Origin: an uncultured Collinsella sp. | Lineage (GTDB): Bacteria; Actinomycetota; Coriobacteriia; Coriobacteriales; Coriobacteriaceae | Assembly: GCA_958451615.1 (NCBI GenBank) | Contig: CAUDQR010000028.1 | Span: 1-26,712, forward strand | Length of the DNA: 26,712 nt | Direction: 5' to 3' | Shown here: piece by piece, positions 15,472 through 22,297 of the stretch | Layout of the letters: each line of letters begins with the position of its first letter | Position numbering within the stretch: position 1 is the stretch's first letter | Program-made: the position numbers and the translations under genes | The notes under the pieces: model-generated | Database searches by the model: none | Seen by the model: the letters and a program-made list of their open reading frames with translations, nothing else | What the model was told of the DNA's origin: nothing

Positions 15472-16152
15472 ATGAAAGCACTTCCGTTTCCCTGCATCCG
15501 CCCAGCTCAGGACCGCGTGCTCGAGGCGCTGCCTGCGATGGGCGGTATCCTGAGCGGCAACGACGCCCTGCGCGGCGCCATTGCTGACGGCCTAATGCTC
15601 AAGGATCCAGGCGCGGCGTATTACGTGTACGAGTGTTCGGGAGAGCTGGGACGCGTGACGGGCGTTGTGGCAATTTGCCCGGTTGGTGTACTGACGGACG
15701 ACAACGCGTCCTCCGCAGATGCGGCCGCAGCCGCCCGCGCAATCGCCGAGCTTAAGGTGCAGCCTCGCCCTGTAACGCTCGCCTACGAAGCCTCGCCCGT
15801 CATGGATATCATCCTCGGCGCCGCCAAAGAAGGCGCGTCGCTCTATGCCGTCACCGACCCCGCCGGCATTACGCACCGTGTGTGGGAGGTCAAGCGCGAG
15901 GACGCCGTTGCTGCCATCCGTGCCATGCTCGATCAGGCACCCGACCCCGTGTTCGCCGGTGACTCCGCCTATGCCGCCGCACTGGCTGCGGCATCGCAGA
16001 TTCTGGCCGATGAGGCCCGTGCCGCCGGAACGTACACCGGCAAAGAGCCGTTCAACTTTGCCGTAGCTGCGCTCTTCCCCGCCGCGCAGGTCAGCGGCGG
16101 CGCGCCGCAGGTTCCGACGGGTCTGCTCACTCACCAGATCTCACGGTTCTAG
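15472..16152 (+). CDS. Reduced DUF1015-like protein
   Basis: 226 aa, about half the usual DUF1015 (COG4198) length. It keeps the family frame: FPCIRPAQDRVLEALPA at the start, a YYVYE segment (50-54), PVTLAYEASPVMDIIL (100-115), THRVWEV (135-141) and FAVAALFPAAQV (196-207). The family hallmark 'ADGHHRY' is replaced by AGDSAYAAAL (162-171), so the putative catalytic histidines are gone, and the C-terminal half is missing. DUF1015 proteins commonly neighbour serC-serA in Firmicutes, and serC-serA lies 3 kb upstream here, which supports the assignment. AGGA lies 7 nt before the ATG. Function is unknown; it may be a non-enzymatic remnant or a binding protein. Confidence 0.6.
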   Translation: MKALPFPCIRPAQDRVLEALPAMGGILSGNDALRGAIADGLMLKDPGAAYYVYECSGELGRVTGVVAICPVGVLTDDNASSADAAAAARAIAELKVQPRPVTLAYEASPVMDIILGAAKEGASLYAVTDPAGITHRVWEVKREDAVAAIRAMLDQAPDPVFAGDSAYAAALAAASQILADEARAAGTYTGKEPFNFAVAALFPAAQVSGGAPQVPTGLLTHQISRF

Positions 16153-16195
16153 CGGACTCAAACGCGAAGCTGGAAAACCCAGCATCCAAACAAAC

Positions 16196-16238
16196 AAGGG
16201 GCGGGGATGCAATGCCTGTGCATGCATCCCCGCCCCTT
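16196..16238. terminator. Bidirectional terminator hairpin
   Basis: A perfect 16-bp stem, 16196-16211 with 16223-16238 (AAGGGGCGGGGATGCA and its complement), lies between converging genes: the DUF1015-like gene on the plus strand and the histidine phosphatase on the minus strand. Short T and A tracts at the ends fit termination from both sides. Confidence 0.75.
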
Positions 16239-16283
16239 TCGCATCAAACAATTTCGCCGGCAAACCGCGCCGCAACGCCAGCG

Positions 16284-16919
16284 CTACCCGCGCTGCGGGC
16301 CTACTGCCGCTACAAGCGGTTCAAGCCCCAGCTCGCGCGCGTAATCCTCCTGCGTAAAGACTTCGACCAACTCAAACGTGTCGGATTCGTCGTCAAACGC
16401 AAAGTGCAGCACCGAGCAGTTGCCCGGCACGCGATCGCGCTCGTCGGCCGCCGCACCCTTCACGTGATCCATAAACTCCTTGATAGCCGAGCCATGGCTT
16501 ACCGCGAGCACACACGTATGGTCCGGACGCTGCATGAGTTCGGTCAGCGTCGCCACCATGCGCTCGCGCACCTGGATCTGGCCCTCGCCGCCAAATTGAC
16601 GATAGAAATCGCGCCACGGGCGCTCGGGCATAAGCATCACGCGCTCGGCCTCAAAGTCGCCAAAGAACCACTCACGCAGGCCGTCCAGGCGCTCGTACGC
16701 CAAGCCCGGCCACAAGTTGGCGATAGTCTGCTCGGTGCGATGAAGCGTGGAGGTGTAGGCATGATCGGGCTCAATGCCGCGCGCACGTAAAAACATGCCG
16801 GCGCGCGCCGCCTGGTCGCAACCCAACTGCGTAAGCGGCGAGTCACTCCACCCCTGAATGATACGCTTAAGGTTGAATATCGTCTGTCCATGACGGACCA
16901 GATACAGATCTTTATTCAT
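16284..16919 (-). CDS. Histidine phosphatase family protein (copy 1)
   Basis: 211 aa. The LVRHGQT motif (phospho-accepting His10), REWFFGDFE near 83 and AVSHGSA near 141 give the catalytic core of the phosphoglycerate-mutase-like histidine phosphatases. These enzymes dephosphorylate small metabolites; mutase, cobalamin-phosphatase and phosphoserine-phosphatase members look alike. The start at 16919 has AAAGGA 5 nt upstream. It is the second gene of a pair: its start lies 17 nt after the stop of a clear paralogue at 16937-17479, and the two share QGW.DSPLT, LREW.FG and VLAVSHGSA blocks, so this is a tandem duplication. Its C-terminal tail of ~35 residues is absent from the paralogue. Confidence 0.9.
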   Translation of the reverse strand: MNKDLYLVRHGQTIFNLKRIIQGWSDSPLTQLGCDQAARAGMFLRARGIEPDHAYTSTLHRTEQTIANLWPGLAYERLDGLREWFFGDFEAERVMLMPERPWRDFYRQFGGEGQIQVRERMVATLTELMQRPDHTCVLAVSHGSAIKEFMDHVKGAAADERDRVPGNCSVLHFAFDDESDTFELVEVFTQEDYARELGLEPLVAAVGPQRG

Positions 16920-16936
16920 AGGGGTCCTTTCGTTCG

Positions 16937-17479
16937 TTACCAACCCAAGAGCGAAAACGCCCCGTCGCAATAGCCAAAATGAAGCACGGCACCGTTGTCG
17001 GGCAGCTCTCCCCCGCCAGTCACATACTCAAGAAACTCCTGGCAGGCTGAGCCGTGGGAAACCGCCAGCACGCAGTCGTGCTGCGGCCTGGCCATGATGC
17101 GGGACAGCGCCGCGACCATGCGCGACTGAAGCTGCACTTCCGACTCGCCGCCAAAGGCCACCGGATAATCGCCCCAGGGCTGCGGCGGCATCTCGCGATT
17201 TGATGTGCCCTCCAGCGAGCCAAAATGCCACTCACGCAGGTCATCGACCAGCTCAATGGAACGGCCCTCGCCAACGATAAGCTCGGCCGTATGCCGTGCC
17301 CGGCCCAACGGCGAGGAATACACATGATCAAAGGCCACGCCACGCGCCGCAAACGCCGTACGCGCCGTCAGCGCCTGCTCGCGCCCGCGCGCCGTAAGCG
17401 GCGAATCGTGCCAGCCCTGCAAAATGCTCTGCACATTGAGCTCAGTCTGCCCATGCCGCACCAAATACAGATCTGCCAC
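16937..17479 (-). CDS. Histidine phosphatase family protein (copy 2)
   Basis: 180 aa from a GTG start at 17479. GAGGGG lies about 7 nt upstream, and starting earlier would translate REP copy 5. LVRHGQTE (His9), LREWHFGSLEG and AVSHGSA are present. It is the upstream member of the tandem phosphatase pair and probably co-transcribed with copy 1. The nitroreductase gene lies 83 bp upstream on the same strand, with REP copy 5 between. No phosphoserine phosphatase of the SerB type is seen near serC-serA, so one of these could supply that activity, as the histidine-phosphatase-type PspA does in Hydrogenobacter. This is a hypothesis only. Confidence 0.9.
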   Translation of the reverse strand: MADLYLVRHGQTELNVQSILQGWHDSPLTARGREQALTARTAFAARGVAFDHVYSSPLGRARHTAELIVGEGRSIELVDDLREWHFGSLEGTSNREMPPQPWGDYPVAFGGESEVQLQSRMVAALSRIMARPQHDCVLAVSHGSACQEFLEYVTGGGELPDNGAVLHFGYCDGAFSLLGW

Positions 17480-17494
17480 ACACCCTCCCCTCGT

Positions 17495-17532
17495 ACCACC
17501 ACAAAGGGGACAGGAGCCTTTGTGGTGATTTT
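17495..17532. repeat. REP-like palindrome, copy 5
   Basis: 38-bp copy with arms ACCACCACAAAGG and CCTTTGTGGTGAT (one arm change) and a GGACAGGAG centre; orientation as copies 1 and 3. It lies between the nitroreductase and phosphatase genes and could form a hairpin in their shared transcript. Confidence 0.8.
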
Positions 17533-17562
17533 GCCGCCGGATTGCACCGCAACGACGCACAA

Positions 17563-18234
17563 CTACAGCAGCACGTCGGCAAGCGGACGCTTGGGTACGT
17601 GGTGCACCTGCGCCTCGTCGCGCCAATAATTGATGGAGCCGTCGGGGTTGGAATCGATCGCATCGATCACCTGTGTCTCGGCCGGAACGCCAAACGCCAT
17701 GATCAGCTTGAGCTCATACTTGTCGTTATTGAGCCCCATGGCTTCGATCGCGCGGGGCGTAAAGGCCTTGAACATGCAGGCTGCCACCTCGGGCGTGGCG
17801 CTGCGGGCGGCGAGCATCATCGTCTGCGCGGCAATGCCCGTGTCGACCTCGGTAATGGGAGCGGCAGGCTTGCCCGGAACGGCGCGCTCGGCCAGAATCG
17901 CGATGTAGCCGGTCGGGCGCTCACCCTCGGCAGGACCCGGCCAGTCCTTAAGTGCGCCGGCCCATGCGAGCTCGTCAAATACACGCGCGCAATCCTCGGC
18001 ACCGCTCACCACGTGAAAACGCAGACGCTGAGCATTGGCGCCGCAGGGAGCCAGGTGCGCCAGTTCCGCCAACTCGAGCAAAAACTCGCGCGGCACGCGC
18101 ATAGACTCGTCAAAGCGACGGCACGTACGGGCACGACGGACCAGCGCATCAAACGCTTCCAGACCGAGCTTTTCGCAACCTTGCTTTGCCATCGATTCGA
18201 CACTCGACGGTGCCTCGGGAACTGCTTCGTTCAT
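17563..18234 (-). CDS. Nitroreductase family protein
   Basis: 223 aa. The N-terminal RRARTCRRFDE (about 33-43) and the LAPCGANAQRLRFHVV segment match the FMN-binding regions of the nitroreductase fold. PVIEVDTGIAAQTMMLAARS-like helices in the middle and a C-terminal KRPLADVLL fit the group of small reductases used for flavin, ferric or nitro substrates with NAD(P)H. The start at 18234 follows GGGGGTCC; longer frames run into the upstream operator. A 19-bp site close to the DtxR/IdeR consensus lies 29-47 nt upstream of the start, so iron-dependent repression is likely and a link to iron metabolism is plausible. Confidence 0.88.
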   Translation of the reverse strand: MNEAVPEAPSSVESMAKQGCEKLGLEAFDALVRRARTCRRFDESMRVPREFLLELAELAHLAPCGANAQRLRFHVVSGAEDCARVFDELAWAGALKDWPGPAEGERPTGYIAILAERAVPGKPAAPITEVDTGIAAQTMMLAARSATPEVAACMFKAFTPRAIEAMGLNNDKYELKLIMAFGVPAETQVIDAIDSNPDGSINYWRDEAQVHHVPKRPLADVLL

Positions 18235-18262
18235 AGGGACCCCCAATACAAGCCAATTGTCC

Positions 18263-18281
18263 TTAGGAAAATCTAACCTAA
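18263..18281 (-). promoter_or_regulatory. DtxR/IdeR-type iron box upstream of the nitroreductase
   Basis: TTAGGAAAATCTAACCTAA agrees with the actinobacterial consensus TTAGGTTAGSCTAACCTAA at both 5-bp ends and along the whole right half (CTAACCTAA). It sits 29-47 nt upstream of the nitroreductase start, where a repressor would block transcription when Fe2+ (or Mn2+) is plentiful. The divergent DUF308 gene starts 188 bp away and is a less likely target. Confidence 0.6.
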
Positions 18282-18468
18282 AACGTAGGCAATAACGAAC
18301 AGGGCTGCAATGTTCTACACCTGTTGAATAGAAAATCGCGACGTGGGGAACAACGGAAACAATTCGGGGCCTTTGGGTTACGTTTCGCCCTCCCCGACCC
18401 ATACGTCAGCGCCCTTAGGGGATACTGGTTGTAACGATCAAGGCTTACGCCGCACGGAAAGGAGACTT

Positions 18469-19071
18469 ATGGGCATCTTTAAGAACGATGACCAAAAATC
18501 GAGCCAGTTTGGATTTGACGAGAAAAGCATGGCGGGCAAAGCCGTCAAGGCCGTACGCTGGATCTACGCCATCACGGGCGTCTTAGCACTCATTGCTGGT
18601 ATCGCGCTGCTTTTTGCACCTGCCAAGTCCCTCGTCTTTTTGACGACCGTCCTGGGTTTTTACTTTGTAATCACCGCTGCCATCAGACTATTCACTGCCA
18701 TTTTTGAGCCGCTGCTACCCACCGGCTGGCGCGTGACGAGCATCATCTCCAACCTACTCATTATCTTGGGCGGCGTCATAATCCTGCGCAACCAGGCCTT
18801 CTCGACCGCGACACTCACCACGATGGTGGTTATCGTGGCCGGCTTTGGCTGGATTGTCGAAGGTGTCATGTCCATTCTGGAGTCCGAGCTTTCGTCCAAC
18901 CGCGCCCTTGCCATCCTGAGCGGTGCACTCTCCATCATCGCCGGCATGTTCGTGTTTATCTATCCGCTGTGGTCGGCCAAGATGCTTGTCATCTTTAGTG
19001 GCGCCGCGCTGCTGGTGTTTGGCGTAACGCTCATTGTTCGCGCCATTCAATTTGGCAAACTGGTGCACTAG
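18469..19071 (+). CDS. DUF308 (HdeD-like) membrane protein
   Basis: 200 aa. After ~25 hydrophilic residues come six hydrophobic helices in three related pairs, with WIYAITGVLALIAGIALLFA first and VIFSGAALLVFGVTLIVRA last. This is the short-repeat HdeD/DUF308 pattern. HdeD is an inner-membrane acid-resistance protein in enterobacteria; the role in this lineage is unknown. The start at 18469 has GGAAAGGAG 4 nt upstream. The stop codon directly abuts the next start (TAG-ATG), so it is translationally coupled to the YaiI-like gene. Confidence 0.85.
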   Translation: MGIFKNDDQKSSQFGFDEKSMAGKAVKAVRWIYAITGVLALIAGIALLFAPAKSLVFLTTVLGFYFVITAAIRLFTAIFEPLLPTGWRVTSIISNLLIILGGVIILRNQAFSTATLTTMVVIVAGFGWIVEGVMSILESELSSNRALAILSGALSIIAGMFVFIYPLWSAKMLVIFSGAALLVFGVTLIVRAIQFGKLVH

Positions 19072-19554
19072 ATGCCGCGAACGCTCTTTATTGATGCCGA
19101 CGCCTGCCCGGTCACGCGCGAGTCGATTGACTGCGCGCGGCGGGCGGGCGTCGCCGTTGTTATCGCCGGCAATAGCACGCAAAACCTGGAACGACACATT
19201 CGCCGCGACGACCCGTGCGATGCCGAGCACGCGCGACGCGGCTTTTGGGTCACGACGCTCGACGTGAGCGTGGGCGCCGACAGCGCCGACTTTGCCATTG
19301 TCGAACGCCTGCAGGCGGGCGACGTGGTCGTGACGCAGGACATTGGCTTGGCGAGCATGGTGCTCGGGCGCGATGCCGCCGCCATCGGTGTGCGCGGGCG
19401 CGTGTACGACAAGGCGACTATCGACATGCAGCTGTTTATTCGCCACGAGGAAAAGAAGGTACGCCGCGCCGGCGGACGCACTCGCGGTCCGGCAGCATTT
19501 ACCAGCGAAGACCGCGCCCGCTTTAAACGCAACCTCACCGAGTTGCTGCACTAA
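19072..19554 (+). CDS. YaiI/YqxD family protein (DUF188, PIN-like)
   Basis: 160 aa, the family's normal length. The N-terminal FIDADACPV with the following acidic residues, VVIAGNSTQ, the central ADFAIVERLQAGDVVVTQDIGLA and C-terminal GGRTRGPAAFTSEDR are characteristic of UPF0178. The fold is PIN-like with clustered Asp residues, suggesting a metal-dependent nuclease or hydrolase, but no activity is established. The start codon immediately follows the DUF308 stop; there is no separate ribosome site, so translation is probably coupled. A strong terminator follows 3 nt after the stop. Confidence 0.9.
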   Translation: MPRTLFIDADACPVTRESIDCARRAGVAVVIAGNSTQNLERHIRRDDPCDAEHARRGFWVTTLDVSVGADSADFAIVERLQAGDVVVTQDIGLASMVLGRDAAAIGVRGRVYDKATIDMQLFIRHEEKKVRRAGGRTRGPAAFTSEDRARFKRNLTELLH

Positions 19555-19556
19555 CC

Positions 19557-19600
19557 AAGGTAGATTTTTGAGACATGCCTAAAATCTACCTTTTTGTTTT
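19557..19600 (+). terminator. Intrinsic terminator after the YaiI-like gene
   Basis: 12-bp perfect stem, AAGGTAGATTTT (19557-19568) with AAAATCTACCTT (19581-19592), followed by TTTGTTTT. It ends the DUF308-YaiI transcript. Confidence 0.9.
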
Positions 19601-19634
19601 GAGCGGTGTGAGCGCTCGGAATCCATGGCTCAAC

Positions 19635-19710
19635 AAAAAACGGGCTTCAAAATGCCATGCGTCGCCGCATTGCGCAGGCGCTGAGCATGGCTATTTGAAG
19701 CCCATTTTTT
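19635..19710 (-). terminator. Intrinsic terminator of the metal exporter gene
   Basis: A long, slightly imperfect hairpin begins 9 nt past the exporter stop: GGGCTTCAAATAGCCATGC on the minus strand pairs with GCATGGCATTTTGAAGCCCG, with an inner CGCC/GGCG stem. It is followed by six T on the minus strand (AAAAAA at 19635-19640 on the plus strand). The matching T6 at the other end could also serve plus-strand transcription. Confidence 0.8.
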
Positions 19711-19718
19711 AGGCCCAC

Positions 19719-20807
19719 TTAGAGGCCAACGGCGGAGAGGATGAGGCCCCAGCCAGCGCCGATGACGTACATCATGATCAGGAACACGGCATTTTCGCGG
19801 GCGCTGCGGTTGGTGCGGAACAGCACCAGATAACCCACGCCGGCGGAAATGAGCGTGCCGGCGAGCATCGGCGCCAGTTGCAGCGCGCCTTCCAGATACA
19901 GCTGTGTAATGACCACGCTCGCCGAGCAATTGGGAATCAGCCCGACAAGCGCCGAACCCAGGACAGCGAGTGTCTCGTTGCCGCGCAGGAACTGCTCGAT
20001 CGCGGACTCGCCGAACGTCTCGAGCACGGCGACCAGAATCAGCGTCACCAGAAAAATGAATACCGAGACCTGCACGGTGTGCGAGATCGCACTGCGGATG
20101 ATCGACAGGACAGGCGTCCCTTCGTGGGAGTGAGAGTGACCGTGACCATCATGGTGTTCATGTTCGCCCTCATGACCGTGATCGTGGCCATGTCCGTGTT
20201 CGTGCTCGTCCTCGTCTTCATCACAACCGCAATGGTCGCGCTCGCACAGCTCGTGGATGTGGTCGGCGCTCACGCCTGCCTCGGCCACCTCGTCGATGAT
20301 GTCACCGCCGCTGTGGTCGTCGTGCGCGCAGTTCACGTGGGCCGGGTTGGCCGCGGTTCCCAGCACGGTACGGCGAATCGCCGCGTGCGCGCGGGCGTTA
20401 CGGCGCAGGCCGCGAATGGCAGCGTCCACGATAAAACCCGTGACCAGTGCGATCAGCGCTTTCGAAGCCAAAAGCATCGCCATAGTCTGCACGGGAACCT
20501 GCTCGGCAAGCAACAGCGGCAGCATCTCATCGGAGGTCGAAAGGAACACCGCCACCAACGTGCCCAAGGTCACGACACGGCCGGCATACAGCGTTGCTGC
20601 CATGGCCGAAAATCCGCACTGCGGCACCATGCCCAGCAACGAGCCAACCACGGGACCCGCGGCGCCGGCGCGCTTGATAGCGCCGTTGACGCGGTCGCCC
20701 GCAACGTGCTCAAGTGTCTCGAGAGCAAGATACGTCACCAACAAAAACGGCACCAGCGACAGCGTGTCCTTGCCGGCGTCGAGCAGAATATCAATCAGTA
20801 AATCCAT
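19719..20807 (-). CDS. Putative divalent-metal exporter, ArsP_2 / 'putative manganese transporter' type
   Basis: 362 aa. About ten hydrophobic helices form two halves with matching signatures: LLGMVPQCGFSAMAATLY (58-73) in the first and LVGLIPNCSASVVITQLY in the second, an internal pseudo-repeat typical of this permease family. The two halves are joined by a cytosolic loop (about 155-230) packed with His, Asp and Glu, including a dense His run at 201-228, plus Cys residues in CERDHCGCDED. Such loops bind Zn, Mn, Ni or similar ions. The family is annotated as heavy-metal or Mn efflux, with ion specificity unsettled. AAAGG lies 11 nt before the ATG. It is followed by a strong terminator and preceded by a small dyad. 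Confidence 0.8.
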   Translation of the reverse strand: MDLLIDILLDAGKDTLSLVPFLLVTYLALETLEHVAGDRVNGAIKRAGAAGPVVGSLLGMVPQCGFSAMAATLYAGRVVTLGTLVAVFLSTSDEMLPLLLAEQVPVQTMAMLLASKALIALVTGFIVDAAIRGLRRNARAHAAIRRTVLGTAANPAHVNCAHDDHSGGDIIDEVAEAGVSADHIHELCERDHCGCDEDEDEHEHGHGHDHGHEGEHEHHDGHGHSHSHEGTPVLSIIRSAISHTVQVSVFIFLVTLILVAVLETFGESAIEQFLRGNETLAVLGSALVGLIPNCSASVVITQLYLEGALQLAPMLAGTLISAGVGYLVLFRTNRSARENAVFLIMMYVIGAGWGLILSAVGL

Positions 20808-20850
20808 GACGGATGGAACCTTTCGTGTCTTTCGGCAGCATTGTAAAAGT

Positions 20851-20875
20851 CCTAGCGGTCAACTAGGGTATTGTA
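20851..20875 (-). promoter_or_regulatory. Dyad and -10-like box upstream of the metal exporter
   Basis: CCTAG-N7-CTAGG (20851-20867) lies 44-60 nt upstream of the exporter start, just downstream of a minus-strand TACAAT (20870-20875). A metal-responsive repressor bound here would block transcription. The arms resemble half-sites of DtxR/MntR-type operators only loosely, so the regulator is unassigned. Confidence 0.3.
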
Positions 20876-20978
20876 GTTGTCCCGGGCGCGGTGCCAATAG
20901 TTGCCCATGGTAAACTATCATCTCGCCACAACTCAGTAACCCCGAGCCGCGCGACGCGGCCCGTCCAAGGAGCAGCCT

Positions 20979-21947
20979 ATGAACGTTTCGCAAGCACTTG
21001 AATACGAGCGCCAGCCGTTTATTCCCATGTTTATCTATGGCGACCACGGTGCCATGGAGTCCGAACGCCAGAAGGGCGAAGAGGCCCTCAAGGTGCTCGA
21101 GACCGAGTACTTTACCGCCGAGGGCGACCCCGGCTTCGACTTTGCCACCGTGCGCGACCTGGCCGATCGCAACCGCGACCTGTGCGACCAGATCGGCGAG
21201 GCGCGTCTGCGCAATGTGACGCCCGCGACGCTCTCGCGCGGCCTGTCCGATGCCGACACCTGCGCGGCCATCGGTAAGATGCAAAAGCGTACCGCCGCAT
21301 CGGTCATGCGCGAGATCCGCGGCGACCGCGACGCACTCGGCGTGGCCTACGCCCGCAAGCCCATCCAGGGCACCGTGCTGGGCATCGACATCGAGACCAC
21401 CGGCCGTGCGCCCGAGCGCGGCTATATCATCAACGTGGGCTGGGAGATCATGGACCTCACGAGCGACGCCGTCCCGCACGACGCCGAGGCGCACTACTGC
21501 GGTCTGCCCGACATCTATCGCGGCGAGGATGTGCCGCTGTCGAATATCCACCACATTACCTGGGCCGACATCGACGGCAAAAAGCCATTCCGCGAGGATA
21601 AGGAGCTGCAGAAGCAGCTGCTCAAGCTCATGAAGAAGTATCCGTACATGGCGCACAACGCCGCCTTTGAGGACAGCTGGTTCAAGATTCACCTGGACGG
21701 TTACGCCGAGGCGCGCCGTGCCGGCAAGATCATCGTCATCGACTCGCGCCAGATCTGCCGCAGCCTGGACGCCGACGTGCGCTCGCTCCCCCGCGAGTCC
21801 GCGCCCGCTGCGCTCGAGAACTGGGCGCGCCGCCGTGGCACCCTCGCCGCCGACGCTAACGAGCAGCACCTGGGCCTCGACGACACCAACCTCATGCTCC
21901 GTACCGTCCAGGCCGAGTTCAACCTCAAGAACCTGTTTGCGAAATAG
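20979..21947 (+). CDS. DEDDh 3'-5' exonuclease (DnaQ/RNase T superfamily) with N-terminal extension
   Basis: 322 aa. The first ~125 residues form a charged helical region of unknown role. The exonuclease domain follows: VLGIDIETTG (motif I, Asp and Glu near 135-137), HNAAFEDSWF (motif II Asp) and HLGLDDT (motif III, His plus Asp), the DEDDh set. Such enzymes remove nucleotides from 3' ends of DNA or RNA and act in proofreading, repair or RNA turnover. AAGGAG lies 7 nt before the ATG. The gene is a single transcription unit ended by a perfect 16-bp hairpin. The N-terminal extension resembles nothing I can name. Confidence 0.9.
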   Translation: MNVSQALEYERQPFIPMFIYGDHGAMESERQKGEEALKVLETEYFTAEGDPGFDFATVRDLADRNRDLCDQIGEARLRNVTPATLSRGLSDADTCAAIGKMQKRTAASVMREIRGDRDALGVAYARKPIQGTVLGIDIETTGRAPERGYIINVGWEIMDLTSDAVPHDAEAHYCGLPDIYRGEDVPLSNIHHITWADIDGKKPFREDKELQKQLLKLMKKYPYMAHNAAFEDSWFKIHLDGYAEARRAGKIIVIDSRQICRSLDADVRSLPRESAPAALENWARRRGTLAADANEQHLGLDDTNLMLRTVQAEFNLKNLFAK

Positions 21948-21979
21948 CAACGCCTGTGACAAACACTGCTTGCTCACGA

Positions 21980-22015
21980 GCGACCTCGCAGCGGGAAACC
22001 CCGCTGCGAGGTCGC
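21980..22015 (+). terminator. Terminator hairpin after the exonuclease gene
   Basis: Perfect 16-bp stem, 21980-21995 with 22000-22015 (GCGACCTCGCAGCGGG arm), AAAC loop. There is no T-run, but no other end of the transcript is visible. Confidence 0.75.
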
Positions 22016-22297
22016 CCTAAGTTCCATAGGCAGGCCCGCTCCTCACAAATTCTGAACCCTATTTTTTAACTATTTCGACACTTTCCCGACACGTGATTTG
22101 TGTTCGGATGGCAATACATCGATACCAAATGTGCAGCAATTGAGTATTTCTATGCTATAGCCGAGCTGCGAAACCATTTATTTAGGGCGTATCAACCCAT
22201 AATCGCGTCAAGCTTTTGGACAGCATTTGGTTAGACCGCTAAAACGGCTTTCCCGCTCAGCGCCATCAACACGGCATTAGCTGACACGATATATACC
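22016..22297. other. AT-rich intergenic stretch with one copy of a 24-bp repeat
   Basis: No gene is supported here. At 22131-22150 lies GTGCAGCAATTGAGTATTTC, related to the two inverted copies found at 23517 and 23731 on the other side of the frameshifted gene. Base composition drops compared with the exonuclease gene, marking the start of an accessory-looking segment. A TATATA box (22290-22295) sits directly before the next start codon. Confidence 0.5.

Noticed and set aside
17480..17626. Longer N-terminus for the second histidine phosphatase
   Set aside because: It would read through REP copy 5 and into the nitroreductase gene; family homology starts at the GTG at 17479.
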